Assembly: GCA_046350555.1 (NCBI GenBank)
Contig: JAXMAF010000025.1
Span: 1 to 64,000, forward strand
From: JAXMAF01 sp046350555
Lineage (GTDB): Bacteria > Planctomycetota > Phycisphaerae > Phycisphaerales > SM1A02
Direction of reading: 5' to 3'
DNA length: 64,000 nt
A program made the position numbers and the translations under genes. Within the stretch, counting starts at the first letter, position 1, and each line of letters begins with the position of its first letter. Under the pieces are notes generated by a model, which saw only the letters and a program-made list of their open reading frames with translations, was not told the origin of the DNA and searched no databases. This document shows positions 39,571 to 48,628 of the stretch, one piece after another.

Positions 39571-40550
39571 TCGGTCGTCGTCCCAGTGCGCGTCGTGCCA
39601 CCTTCGCGGCGACCGTGCTTGCACTCGCCGCGGCATGCGAGAGCACGCGCGGCACCGCCACGGGCGGCCAGGCTTCCGGAACCACGGCGGGCCATGCGAG
39701 CGTGACGGACGGTGCCGGCGGGCCGGAGATGTCGGATTTGCCGGACTTGCCGGATTCGGCGGGCATGAGCGCAACCGCGCCGACGACGCCGACCGGGCCG
39801 GGACCAACGATCCCTGGAAGATCGGCGCCGCGCGGCCCGGGATCGGCAACCACGGCGCCTCCTGGTGCGGTGGATGGCCTTTTGGTCGGCGAGCCGAGCC
39901 CGATCGGCGAGGACGACGAGATCGCCCTCGACGCCACGAAGCTCCAGCCGATGGACCGCGCGACCGAGCTTTGGCGCGTCGTCGAGGGTGAACGCGCCGG
40001 GGCTTCGATCGTTCGCGAACGTGCCCCGACCGACCGCTTCGGCGCGACGGTCGCCGACCTCTGGCGGCGCGATGGCGTCGACGAGCAGACCTATCTGCTG
40101 GCGACCGCGCCGGACGGCGCCGTGTCGATGCCGGCAAACCTCTCCCACCACGACCGGGCCATCAGTCGATTCGAGCCCGCGCTCCTCATGGCGCCGGCCG
40201 TGCTGCGGCCGCTCAAGCACGGCGAGTCGTCCAAGGTTCAGGTGCACATGACCGTTCGCGACGAGGATCGCCCCGAGAAGGTCACACAGGAAGGAACGGC
40301 GACCCGCGAGATGAAGATCCTCGATCGCGTCCCGATCGCGACGCCCCTCGGAGTCTTCGACGCTGTGCGCGTCTCGGTCGAGTTCCGCGCCAAGCTCACG
40401 ATGGCCACGGCGAGCGAGGTCGCGATCCTCTACGTCGTGCCGGAACTGGGCGTCGTCGCCGAGCAGCGCCGCGAGGAGATCCGCGCGGTTGGGATCTTCA
40501 CGCGAATCACCAAGCAGACGATCGTGCGTCTACCCGCGCCGGCGCCGTAG
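39567..40550 (+). CDS. Lipoprotein of unknown function, coupled to the upstream exported protein
   Basis: GTG at 39567 starts a basic N-terminus and a hydrophobic stretch ending VLALAAAC, a lipobox. After a long Thr/Gly/Pro-rich linker (to residue ~120) comes a folded domain, ELWRVVEGERAGASIVRER through FDAVRVSVEFRAKLTMATAS and ILYVVPELGVVAEQRRE. This resembles beta-barrel-like domains seen in exported DUF3108-type proteins, but the match is only by general pattern. 327 aa. Start chosen for the 4-nt overlap with the gene before. Confidence 0.72.
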   Translation: MIGRRPSARRATFAATVLALAAACESTRGTATGGQASGTTAGHASVTDGAGGPEMSDLPDLPDSAGMSATAPTTPTGPGPTIPGRSAPRGPGSATTAPPGAVDGLLVGEPSPIGEDDEIALDATKLQPMDRATELWRVVEGERAGASIVRERAPTDRFGATVADLWRRDGVDEQTYLLATAPDGAVSMPANLSHHDRAISRFEPALLMAPAVLRPLKHGESSKVQVHMTVRDEDRPEKVTQEGTATREMKILDRVPIATPLGVFDAVRVSVEFRAKLTMATASEVAILYVVPELGVVAEQRREEIRAVGIFTRITKQTIVRLPAPAP

Positions 40551-40655
40551 CCTCGGCCCGCGCAGGGATTGCGGACAAACCTCCGGACGGCCCCGTGCGA
40601 GCCAATCGGCAGGCGCGCCGGCTTGGCCCGCAGGCCGAACGCGGCGCCGCATCGG

Positions 40656-42053
40656 TCATGGCGGCCCTCGCTTCGCTTCGAGGCCCGACACCCGCTCCGG
40701 CCCGAGCCGCGCTGCTCCGGGGCGAGCGCAGTCGAGCATTGACCACGCCAGCCTCCGAAGCGAGGGCTGGCGGCTCACCAGACCGGCGATCCAGCAGGAC
40801 TCCCGCTCCCCCATCGTCCATCCCGGATCGGCGGCGGTCCACGCCGTGAGACGCACTCGACGACGAGCCTCGAGAAGTAACCACGAGGCGCGCAGGGCCC
40901 AGTCATCCAGACCGACCAGCGCCGCGGCGCATCGGCGCAGTGCGGCGGACGTCGCATGCTGAAGAAGACGCTCGTCGAGGGTGCGCGGCCCGTCCACCGT
41001 CTCGCCATGCTCCGACGGAAGCAGGACGTCGATCAACCAGAGGCATCGCTGCACGGCGACGCGCACGCCGTCCACGACCCGCGCCGGCTCGCGCGAGCGA
41101 TCGCCGCCAGCCGCGATCCTGTTGGACGCATCCTCGAGCGCTGCGGCAACATCGATGCGTCCGGCCGACGCACGGACCGACTCGGCCGCCGCAGCCAAGA
41201 GCGGCCCTGTGGCCGCACCCGGAAGCGCCACACAGCGAAACCGCTCGGACGACGCCGTCGGCACAATCCCCTCGGCCTCGCGGATCGCCCGCAACGCGAC
41301 ATCGGCGCTGACGTCTCCGCGCTGATGATCGAGGCGCAGGGCCAGGGCGCCGATCGCGGCGACGGCTGCTCGCAGCCATGGTGTCGCAAACGTCCCGCCG
41401 AGGAGCGCCCTTGCTTCGAGCGTGTCACCCAGCCCCACGTGGCTTGCCGCGAGCTGTGCGATCACGACCTCGCGCTCCGACATTCGACGGTTCGCGTCGG
41501 GCGCGGGACGGGCGCGGGCCGCGGGCGCCGAAACGGACGCCAGGCCGTCCACTGTGGAACGACGAAGCGCCCGTCGCGCCGCATCCCGCGCGTCCTCGAA
41601 ACGAGCGTCGCGCAGGAGCCGCGCGATCGAGTCGCAACGGTCTTCACCCAGTCCGTGCTCGCCCAATCCGACGTGGCCCGATCCGACGTCGCCCAGATTG
41701 ACATGGCCCAGTCCCGCACCGCCGGCGACCGCGCCGGTCGTCGACGCCCTGGAGGGTTGTTCGTCATCGCCGCGCGCGGCCGACGACGACGCCCGCGGCC
41801 CCCTCGGTCCATCCCCCGGCTGAAGCTCCGCGATCGCCTCGAGCACATCGCCTGCACGCCACTGAAGCGCATCGGCGAGACGCCACAGCAGGTCGATCTT
41901 GGGGAGCCCGGTCGACACGAGCAGGTTGCTCGCGTCGCGTCCAAGCGCGGCGGCGAGCTCCCGTCGCGTCCAGCCACATCGAAGCTGCGCGAGACGAAGC
42001 AGCATGTCGAGCCGTTGTCGGCGCCTGTCGCGGATGGTGGGATCGTCGGGCAT
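40656..42053 (-). CDS. XRE-type helix-turn-helix regulator with helical C-terminal region
   Basis: 465 aa. Residues ~14-72 form an XRE/Cro HTH: LLRLAQLRCGWTRRELAAAL, GRDASNLLVSTG, LLWRLADALQWRAGDVL. A linker holds five pentapeptide units GLGHV, NLGDV, GSGHV, GLGEH, GLGED (75 bp, 41640-41714). The rest is Ala/Arg/Leu-rich and helical, with TPR-like pieces (IARLLRDARFEDARDAARRA). The ATG at 42053 is the last unit of a 13-bp tandem repeat, an unusual start region. Target and signal are unknown. Confidence 0.75.
   Translation of the reverse strand: MPDDPTIRDRRRQRLDMLLRLAQLRCGWTRRELAAALGRDASNLLVSTGLPKIDLLWRLADALQWRAGDVLEAIAELQPGDGPRGPRASSSAARGDDEQPSRASTTGAVAGGAGLGHVNLGDVGSGHVGLGEHGLGEDRCDSIARLLRDARFEDARDAARRALRRSTVDGLASVSAPAARARPAPDANRRMSEREVVIAQLAASHVGLGDTLEARALLGGTFATPWLRAAVAAIGALALRLDHQRGDVSADVALRAIREAEGIVPTASSERFRCVALPGAATGPLLAAAAESVRASAGRIDVAAALEDASNRIAAGGDRSREPARVVDGVRVAVQRCLWLIDVLLPSEHGETVDGPRTLDERLLQHATSAALRRCAAALVGLDDWALRASWLLLEARRRVRLTAWTAADPGWTMGERESCWIAGLVSRQPSLRRLAWSMLDCARPGAARLGPERVSGLEAKRGPP
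41640..41714 (-). repeat. 15-bp x5 in-frame repeat within the regulator
   Basis: Five 15-bp units code for G-L/S-G-H/E/D-V/H/D-type pentapeptides. As the unit is a multiple of three, changes in copy number would lengthen or shorten the linker without breaking the frame. Confidence 0.75.
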
Positions 42054-42154
42054 GTTCGTTGGTCATGTTCGTTGGACATGTTCCTTGGTCGTGTTCCTTG
42101 GTCATGTTCCGTGCGCGTGTTCCTTGGTCATGTTCCGTGCGCGTGTTCCTTGGG
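42051..42154 (-). repeat. 13-bp tandem repeat spanning the start of the XRE regulator
   Basis: Eight units of 13 bp. On the coding strand the typical unit reads ACCAAGGAACATG, carrying an AAGGA and an ATG; five units keep the ATG (at 42053, 42066, 42079, 42105 and 42131). Only the 42053 ATG opens the regulator frame; 42131 is in the same frame but meets a TGA after nine codons. Confidence 0.85.
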
Positions 42155-42523
42155 GCTTTGCCTTGAGTGGGGTCGTCGGGGATGGTGGATGGCGAAGGCC
42201 GTCGCGCGTGACGACGTCCGGCGTCGTCGTCGCATTGGCCGGGAATCTACCGCGAGGTTGAGCGCGGTCCCGCGAAAGTCGGGAAAGCGCGTCACGTTTC
42301 GGTCCGGCTGGTGAAACGACCAGCTCCGTTCGGCGTTCGCGCTGCTCGGCGACGGCTCGCGCGCGGCGCTATCCTGAACGCCGCCCGCGTCGTGCCGTGC
42401 GCGCCGCCCGATCACGATGTCGGACGTCTCCCGATCGACCGCAACGGTCCGGAATGGAATCCGCCCCGTCGCCTTGGCCGAACCACTTCGGCAATGGCAG
42501 CCCACAGCGATGCGAGGCCACCC
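42155..42523. other. Intergenic region before the glycosyltransferase
   Basis: Between the 13-bp array and ATG 42524. TATCCT at 42370-42375 is a -10-like hexamer, ~150 nt from the gene. Nothing else is recognised; in-frame codons upstream of 42524 do not look conserved. Confidence 0.4.
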
Positions 42524-43405
42524 ATGAACGACCCGCGGCTTCTCCTGGCGATCCCGGTCTACAACGAGGAGAGGTACGTCGACAAGGTGCTCACGGAGGT
42601 GAGGCGCTACGCCGAGCAGACGCCGTTCGACGTGCTCGTCGTGGACGACGGATCGACGGACGGCACGCCGCTCCGCTTGGCCAGGCATCCGGTCGAGGTG
42701 ATCCGGCACGCCACCAACCGCGGCTACGGTCGCTCGATGCAGGACATGCTGCGCTGGGCCGACTTCGATGCGTACGACTGGCTCGTGACCATGGACTGCG
42801 ACGAGCAGCATGAACCGGCGGCGCTGCCCAGCTTCGTGGCGGCGATCCGCGCCGCCGAACGGGGCGAGCACCCGGCCGACGTCGTCTCCGGGAGCCGCTA
42901 CCTCGTCGCTCGCGACGGCGACGACTCTCCACCGCAGGATCGCCGCTCGATCAACGCCACCATCACGGCCGAGCTCAACTGTCGCCTGGGCGACCTCCTC
43001 ATGGGACCCGGCGTCGCCATGACCGACGCGTTCTGTGGCTTCAAGGCGTATCGCGTCCGTGCCTGCGGCCGCCTGCGGCTCGATGTGGACGGCTACGACT
43101 TCCCGATGCAGTTCTGGGTGCAGGCGGCGGCGCAGCGGCTCGCCGTCCGCGAGATTCCCGTGCGACTCATCTACAACGATCCCACCCGGACCTTCGGCGG
43201 GCCGCTCAACGATCCACAGAAGCGCCTCGCGGCGTATCGACGAACGCTGACACGCGAGTTGCGGCGCTGCGCGGATCGGTTGCCCTCGTCGGCGCTCCAC
43301 CGACTCGACAGCATCTGTCATGATGGATCGGCAACGTCGATCGATCCGTCGGTTGACGCGTCGGCGCATCCGTCGGTGCGCAGCGCCAGCGCGTGCGGAT
43401 GCTGA
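42524..43405 (+). CDS. Family 2 glycosyltransferase (dolichyl-phosphate mannosyltransferase-like)
   Basis: 293 aa. GT-A fold motifs: LLLAIPVYNEERYVDKVL near the start, VLVVDDGSTDGTPLRLA (nucleotide binding), NRGYGRSMQDMLRWA, and MDCDEQHEPAALPSFVAAI in place of the usual DADxQ. This layout is that of DPM1/GtrB-type enzymes that transfer sugar from a nucleotide to a polyprenyl phosphate, though no C-terminal membrane segments are present. Start ATG 42524 is the one nearest the conserved motif. The final ~25 residues (Ser/Asp/Ala) run into the frameshift-rich patch. Confidence 0.85.
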   Translation: MNDPRLLLAIPVYNEERYVDKVLTEVRRYAEQTPFDVLVVDDGSTDGTPLRLARHPVEVIRHATNRGYGRSMQDMLRWADFDAYDWLVTMDCDEQHEPAALPSFVAAIRAAERGEHPADVVSGSRYLVARDGDDSPPQDRRSINATITAELNCRLGDLLMGPGVAMTDAFCGFKAYRVRACGRLRLDVDGYDFPMQFWVQAAAQRLAVREIPVRLIYNDPTRTFGGPLNDPQKRLAAYRRTLTRELRRCADRLPSSALHRLDSICHDGSATSIDPSVDASAHPSVRSASACGC

Positions 43406-43442
43406 CGACGTGTCGTGGCCGGCGACCACCGAGGAACTGCGC

Positions 43443-45042
43443 ATGCCAACGCTGACGGTCGCCCCGCCGGTCGCGACGATCCTCGAAGCGCTGGTTGATG
43501 CGGCGGCTGGCGCGGCGGCTGGCGCGCCCGCTCGACACGCCCGGATCGCGCGGCGCGGCACGCGGCGCTACGCGACGAGGTGCACGAGGCCGCCGGTGTC
43601 GCCCCCGCGCTTCGCGCGACGGGGCGACGCCGGAGACCGCGATCCGGTGCTGCTCGGCGTCGCGTGTCGTCATGGCGTCGCCGCACTCGCCGAGCTTGGT
43701 CTACCGGTGGACGTCGCGGTTATCGGGACGGTCACCAACCGGGCTTCTGGCATCCGGGGATCGTCGCGAAGGAGATGCTGGCCGCGGAGGCACGGCGGCG
43801 GCCGTCGGCGGCGCTGCGTTTCACGTGGTCGTCGAACATGACGTCGATCCCCCGGCAGCTTCCTGACGGTGCCGGTGCGCGACGGCGATGGATCCCTGCG
43901 GCTCGCCACCGTGGACCTCGCCAAGGACGCCGCGCATGCGGCACGGGTGGTCCGACCAGCCCGATCGTCGAATGGATGCCTCCGTTCGAACTGCTCGACC
44001 CTGGCCGCGGACACCGGGCGCTTCGCGGCGAATCCGCCCGCCTTGCCGACGTCCAGGCGGGGCTCGAACGAATCGTCGCGGCGCTTCGGGCGCGGCCGGC
44101 GGGCCGAACGCCGCGATGCGGGTCACGCGCGCCGCCTTCGACCTGCTCGGCGCCGCGTGTCCGCCGCTGCCCCTCGTTCGATCCTCGGCGCTCCTGGAGA
44201 CGACGCTCGGGCGGGCGCTCCTGGAGCGAATCGCCGCCGACCCGTGGGCGTGCGCCGCGGCGTACAACCGGGCCGTCGCCGCCACGCCGGGCGCCGCGAC
44301 CGCGCTCACGATCCGTGACGATCGCGTCGAGGTGCCGCTCTGGCGCCTCGATGCGGAGGGTCGAAGGATGCGCGCCTGGGACGACGACCTGGAGCGCGCC
44401 GCCGCCGGCCCGGCGACGCCCCTTTCGGCTCCCGCCGCATCGATCGTTCGACTGCGGCCGCGTGCGCTCATGCTCACGGGATTCCTGCGTCTTGCGGCGT
44501 GCGACGCCTTCATCCATGGAACCGGCGGCGCTGATGCCACGGCGTCGCGATGGAACGCTGGCTGGCCGAATGGCTCGGCGTGCGTGGCGCCCCGCCGCCG
44601 CGGCGGCTGACGACGCTGCATCTTCCATTCCCGGAGGCGACCGCGCGCGGCTGGCGGACCCTGGACCGCGCGCGGCGGACGCTGCGCGAGGCCACCTTCG
44701 ATCCCGAAGGAGTGGGAACGAATCAAGGCGATCCGCCGGACCATCCGGGACCGCGCAAGCGCGAATGGCTCGACGCGATCGACCTCGCTCCGCAACGGCT
44801 CGCTCGAGCGTCGCTGCCGTGGCGAACCATGCACGAGGAAACGAGCTGCGCATGTCGCCGGCGGACACGGCGGCCCTTGAGCGCGGTGGCCGAGGCGCGC
44901 CGGGGCGCTTGGCACGCCCGATCGTCGAGTCGCGAACATGGCCGTTTCCGTTCTTTGCGCCCCGGGTGCTCGAGGCGCTTGCGAGCCGCTGCAGGCGGCG
45001 GTCGCCGAGGCAGGCGCGGCCGAGCCGCGGGGGAACTCGTGA
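43443..45042 (+). pseudogene. Unknown cytoplasmic protein, heavily frameshifted (probable consensus errors)
   Basis: Protein-like pieces in one direction and over all three frames indicate a single gene of ~530 aa: ALAELGLPVDVAV, GHQPGFWHPGIVAKEMLAAE, FHVVVEHDVDPPAA, LTVPVRDGDGSLRLATVDLA, LALTIRDDRVEVPLWRLDAE-like, RPRALMLTGFLRLAACDAF followed by IHGTGG, MERWLAEWLGV, and at the end RTWPFPFFAPRVLEALA up to the TGA at 45042. The HQPGFxHPG and FIHGxGG motifs recall planctomycete hypothetical proteins, with a faint likeness to BshC-type proteins that I would not rely on. Function unknown. Confidence 0.5.
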
Positions 45043-45123
45043 ACGCCGGTCGCCGCCGGCGCGGGCACTCCGGTCCGAGCGTGGCCACGCCCGACAGGCC
45101 TCGCGCACGCCGCCGACGATCCG

Positions 45124-46140
45124 TCACGCCAGCGGATCGGGCCGGTAGAGCCGCGTCTCGAGCGCCCAGATCTTCTCGGTGAAGCCGCCGTTGAGCGCGG
45201 CCGCATCGGCGGAGTCGGCGCTGCGCGCGGCGGTGAGCGACATCTGCGTCCGGGCGTCGAGATTGTCGAGCATCGCCACGAAGATCGCCTCGGGCGTGCT
45301 CGGGAGCTTCGCCGAGCCGAACGCGAGCGATCCATGATGGCTCAGCACGATGTGTTGCAGGACCTTGATCGCGTCGGACGGAATCGAGTTGCCGCTCGCC
45401 TTGTTGGCCAGCGCCGCCTTCGCCTGGAGCACGATGGCGCCACGGACCAGGTGGCCGACGAGGTTGCCATCGAGCGTGTAGTTGAAGCCGCGTTCCCAGG
45501 TCAGCTCCCACACCTTGCCGATGTCGTGCAGGAAGAGCCCCACCATCACGAGGTCGCGGTTGAGCTGCGGATAGAGCGGGAGCATCCGGTCGGCGAGCTC
45601 GAGCAGTTGGAGCGTGTGCTCGAGCAGTCCTCCGATCCACGCATGATGCAGCGACATCGCCGCCGGCGCTCGACGGAACCGCATCATGAGCTCGTCGTCC
45701 CTGAGGAACTCCGCCACGAGCGCCCTCATGCCCGGGTGCGCGAGCGTGTCGAGCAGCTCGGCCAGCCGCGCCGCCATCGCGTCGATGCTGCGCGGCGTCA
45801 TCGGCAGCAGGTGCGCCAGTTCCTGCTCGCTCACCTCGCACGAACGGACCTGCTCGACGCGAAGCTGGATCTTGCCCTCGTAGAGCTCGGTCGTTCCCTC
45901 GACCCAGACGAACCCGGTCGCGGAGATCGCCTCGAGCTCGCGCTCGTCGAACTTCCAGCGCCGGCCGGGCATCTCGCCGCTCGCGTCGCGCAACAGGCAC
46001 TTGAGGTACGTATCGCCGTTCTTGGTGACGCCGACCTGCGGATTGACCAGGTTGTAGACGCCTTCGATCCGCGCGTTGGCGACCATCGTGCGGATGTGGA
46101 CGTGCGGACGTTCGGAGCTGGCTGGCGTGGCGGTGGTCAT
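45124..46140 (-). CDS. YhaM-like 3'-5' exoribonuclease (OB-fold plus HD domain)
   Basis: 338 aa. N-terminal OB fold (residues ~15-105: TKNGDTYLKCLLRDASGEMP, LYEGKIQLRVEQVRS) and an HD domain with SLHHAWIGGLLEHTLQLLEL, GLFLHDIGKVWEL (HD at ~205) and IVLSHHGSLAFGSAK. This is the YhaM/CBF1 layout, which trims RNA or DNA 3' ends. Start ATG 46140 has a TACACT box ending 11 nt upstream. It is divergent from nnrD. Confidence 0.88.
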   Translation of the reverse strand: MTTATPASSERPHVHIRTMVANARIEGVYNLVNPQVGVTKNGDTYLKCLLRDASGEMPGRRWKFDERELEAISATGFVWVEGTTELYEGKIQLRVEQVRSCEVSEQELAHLLPMTPRSIDAMAARLAELLDTLAHPGMRALVAEFLRDDELMMRFRRAPAAMSLHHAWIGGLLEHTLQLLELADRMLPLYPQLNRDLVMVGLFLHDIGKVWELTWERGFNYTLDGNLVGHLVRGAIVLQAKAALANKASGNSIPSDAIKVLQHIVLSHHGSLAFGSAKLPSTPEAIFVAMLDNLDARTQMSLTAARSADSADAAALNGGFTEKIWALETRLYRPDPLA

Positions 46141-46151
46141 GGGAGGCAAGC

Positions 46152-46157
46152 AGTGTA
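46152..46157 (-). promoter_or_regulatory. -10-like TACACT box before the YhaM-like gene
   Basis: It ends 11 nt before the ATG at 46140, so the leader would be only a few nucleotides. Confidence 0.4.
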
Positions 46158-46260
46158 CCGATCGGTCGAGCGACGCCGCGACGGTCGAATCGGCGCGCCG
46201 CGGACGGCGACCCCGGTTGCGCGTTGACGACGAACGGCCGCGGACGGACGATCGCCCGTC

Positions 46261-47205
46261 ATGACCGAACCCGCAGGTCCGCTTCCGCCGTTCCCGGCGC
46301 GACCGCTCGATGGCCACAAGGGCACGTTCGGAACGGTCGTGGTGCTCGGCGGCCAGGCCGCCCCGCCGCGCGTCATGGTCGGCGGTCCGGCGCTCGCGGC
46401 CCTCGCGGCGCTGCGCTCCGGTGCCGGGCTCGCCATGCTCGCGGTGCCCGCGCCGTTCGCCGCGGCGGCGCTCACGATCGCTCCATCGGCCACGGCGCTC
46501 GCGCTTCCCGTCGATGCCGCGGGTCGCCTGCTCCCCTCCGCGTGCGCCGAGGTCCTCGACGCCCACGTGCCGAAGTCGTCGTGCCTCGCCCTCGGGCCGG
46601 GGCTCGGCGACGAGCCGGCGCAGCGGCAGGTCGTGATCCGCGTCGTCGCGAGCGACGGCGTGCCGCTCGTCGTCGACGCCGATGCGCTCAACTGCCTCGC
46701 GTCGACGCCGGACTTCCAGGCCGACTTCCGCGCCGCGGCGATCGTGACGCCGCATCCAGGAGAGTTTGCGCGGCTCGCGCACGCCCTTCGGCTCGACGCG
46801 CCGGCTCTCGATGCGCGGGGCGGCGGCGCGGAGGCTCGCATCGCCGCCGCGGGCGCGCTGGCGCGGCGCCTGGGATGCATCTGCGTCCTGAAGGGCCACG
46901 GCACGGTGGTCAGCGACGGGCTTCGCCACTGGGTGTGCGAGGCGGGCAACCCCGCGCTTGCCACCGCGGGAACGGGCGACGTGCTCACGGGCGTGACCGC
47001 GGCGCTCGTCGCCCAGTTTGCGCCGCGATCGGGGGCCGCGGCGGGCAGCGCGGCGCTGGGCCTCTTCGACTGCGCTCGCCTCGCGGTTCAGGCGCACGCG
47101 CACGCCGCGGACGCGTGGGCGCGGCGCCACGGACCGTCCGGAATGCTCGCCAGCGACCTGGTCGCGGAGCTTCCCGACACCATCGCGGCGATGCGGGGCA
47201 CATGA
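46261..47205 (+). CDS. nnrD: ADP-dependent (S)-NAD(P)H-hydrate dehydratase
   Basis: Repairs hydrated NAD(P)H. The ribokinase-like fold is shown by GHKGTFGTVVVLGGQAAPPR near the start, LALGPGLGD, PLVVDADALNCLA, IVTPHPGEFARLA, CVLKGHGTVVS and the nucleotide-binding NPALATAGTGDVLTGVTAAL. 314 aa. The epimerase partner domain (NnrE), often fused in front, is not present, so the gene is a stand-alone dehydratase. Confidence 0.93.
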   Translation: MTEPAGPLPPFPARPLDGHKGTFGTVVVLGGQAAPPRVMVGGPALAALAALRSGAGLAMLAVPAPFAAAALTIAPSATALALPVDAAGRLLPSACAEVLDAHVPKSSCLALGPGLGDEPAQRQVVIRVVASDGVPLVVDADALNCLASTPDFQADFRAAAIVTPHPGEFARLAHALRLDAPALDARGGGAEARIAAAGALARRLGCICVLKGHGTVVSDGLRHWVCEAGNPALATAGTGDVLTGVTAALVAQFAPRSGAAAGSAALGLFDCARLAVQAHAHAADAWARRHGPSGMLASDLVAELPDTIAAMRGT

Positions 47206-47347
47206 CGCGCGCGGTCGGCGCGTCGGCGCGCTGCGGCTCCGTGAAGGTTCCACCCGCCGCCATCGCATCGGATTTCGTACCATCCTTCGTCGCCTCGGCG
47301 CAATGGTGTCGAGGCGCGGGATCCGTCACCACAGAATCGGAGTTCGC

Positions 47348-48628
47348 ATGCGTTTGAGTCCTGGCGTCGTCGCGTGGATGTCGGCAGCGTCGATCCTGGC
47401 GCCGCTCGTCGGCTGCGCCCCGAAGGTGAAGTCTCCGCCAATCGAGGAGCTGGAAGCGAACGAGATCGGCTACCTCGGCGAGGTTTCGGCGACGCAGGAT
47501 CGCATCGAGGAGGAGATCCTCCTGCGCAGCGAGCTGGAGTACGAGCGGGCCGTCGCCGCGGGTCACCCGGACGACCGCACCTTCGATGTCCTCATCCTCT
47601 CCGGCGGCGGCGCGAAGGGCGCGTTTGGCGCCGGATTCCTCCTCGGCTGGGGCGAAGTGAAGGATCCGCAGTTCGCCCGGCCCGAATTCGACCTGGTGAC
47701 GGGCGTCAGCACGGGAAGTCTCATCGCGCCGATGGCCTTCGTCGGCGACGAGGCCTCGTACGCGTTGGCCGACCAGATCTACCGCAATCCCTCGCAGGGC
47801 TGGATCAAGGAGCGATCGCTCCTGGACGTGCTGATCAACGAGGAGTCGGTCTACAACGACGCCGGACTGCTGAAGAGCATCGAGCAGACGGTGGGTCCCA
47901 GGATTCCCGCCATCGCGGCGCAGGTGCCCGAGCATCGGCTGCTGCTCATCGGCGTCACGAACCTCAATCAGGGCGGGAGCCGCACGTGGAACCTCACGGA
48001 ACTCGCGGCGCAGGTGCAGCAGGGCCGGATGACACCGGACGAGTTCTGCCGCTACAACCTCTCCTCCGCCTCGATCCCGGCCGTCTTCCCGCCACAGCTC
48101 ATCGGCGGGAACCTCTACGTGGACGGCTCCACGACGCGCGACATCCTCTACATCGCGGCGTTCGATTCGAGCGGATCCGCGGTGGCGCGGTGGCGCGAGC
48201 GCCATCCCGACGTCAAGCCGCCGAAGGTGCGCGTCTGGGTCATCGCCAACACGCCGCTCGTGGTGCCGCCGGAGGCGGTCGATGCATCGGACATGGGGGT
48301 GATCAAGCGCTCCCTTGCCCTCGCAGTCCAGGCGGCGCTGACGGGACAGCTCAAGATCGTGGAGCTGTCGAGCAGGATCCTGCACGAGTCGATCGGCGTC
48401 GACGTGGAGTTCCGCTACGTCGCCATGCCGGATGGCTGGACCGCGACCGGAAAGGGCATCTTCAACAAGGCCGACATGGACGCGATGTCGGACCTGGGAC
48501 GCGCCATGGGCCGCGACCCTCGGAACTGGAGGACTTCCGTCGACGATCCGCTCTCGCCCGCCGCGCTCACGGCCGAGCTGGAACGGCAACTTGCGAAGCA
48601 GCAGGAGGCGGGACGAGAACCCCGATGA
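47348..48628 (+). CDS. Patatin-like phospholipase, lipoprotein
   Basis: 426 aa. The signal ends with APLVGC (lipobox at ~residue 23). The patatin fold shows the oxyanion hole LSGGGAKGAFGAGFL (~84-98), the nucleophile in GVSTGS (Ser ~121), NLSSASIPAVFPPQ, and a DG (in VDGSTTRD) for the catalytic Asp. Likely hydrolyses acyl esters at the cell envelope. Its stop overlaps the start of the DUF4105 gene by ATGA, so they form one translational unit. TACCAT (47278-47283) may be its -10 box. Confidence 0.88.
   Translation: MRLSPGVVAWMSAASILAPLVGCAPKVKSPPIEELEANEIGYLGEVSATQDRIEEEILLRSELEYERAVAAGHPDDRTFDVLILSGGGAKGAFGAGFLLGWGEVKDPQFARPEFDLVTGVSTGSLIAPMAFVGDEASYALADQIYRNPSQGWIKERSLLDVLINEESVYNDAGLLKSIEQTVGPRIPAIAAQVPEHRLLLIGVTNLNQGGSRTWNLTELAAQVQQGRMTPDEFCRYNLSSASIPAVFPPQLIGGNLYVDGSTTRDILYIAAFDSSGSAVARWRERHPDVKPPKVRVWVIANTPLVVPPEAVDASDMGVIKRSLALAVQAALTGQLKIVELSSRILHESIGVDVEFRYVAMPDGWTATGKGIFNKADMDAMSDLGRAMGRDPRNWRTSVDDPLSPAALTAELERQLAKQQEAGREPR

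Noticed and set aside
37498..40137. 879-aa minus-strand frame
   Set aside because: Arg-rich shadow over two plus-strand genes with good signal peptides; it also crosses the S10 promoter.
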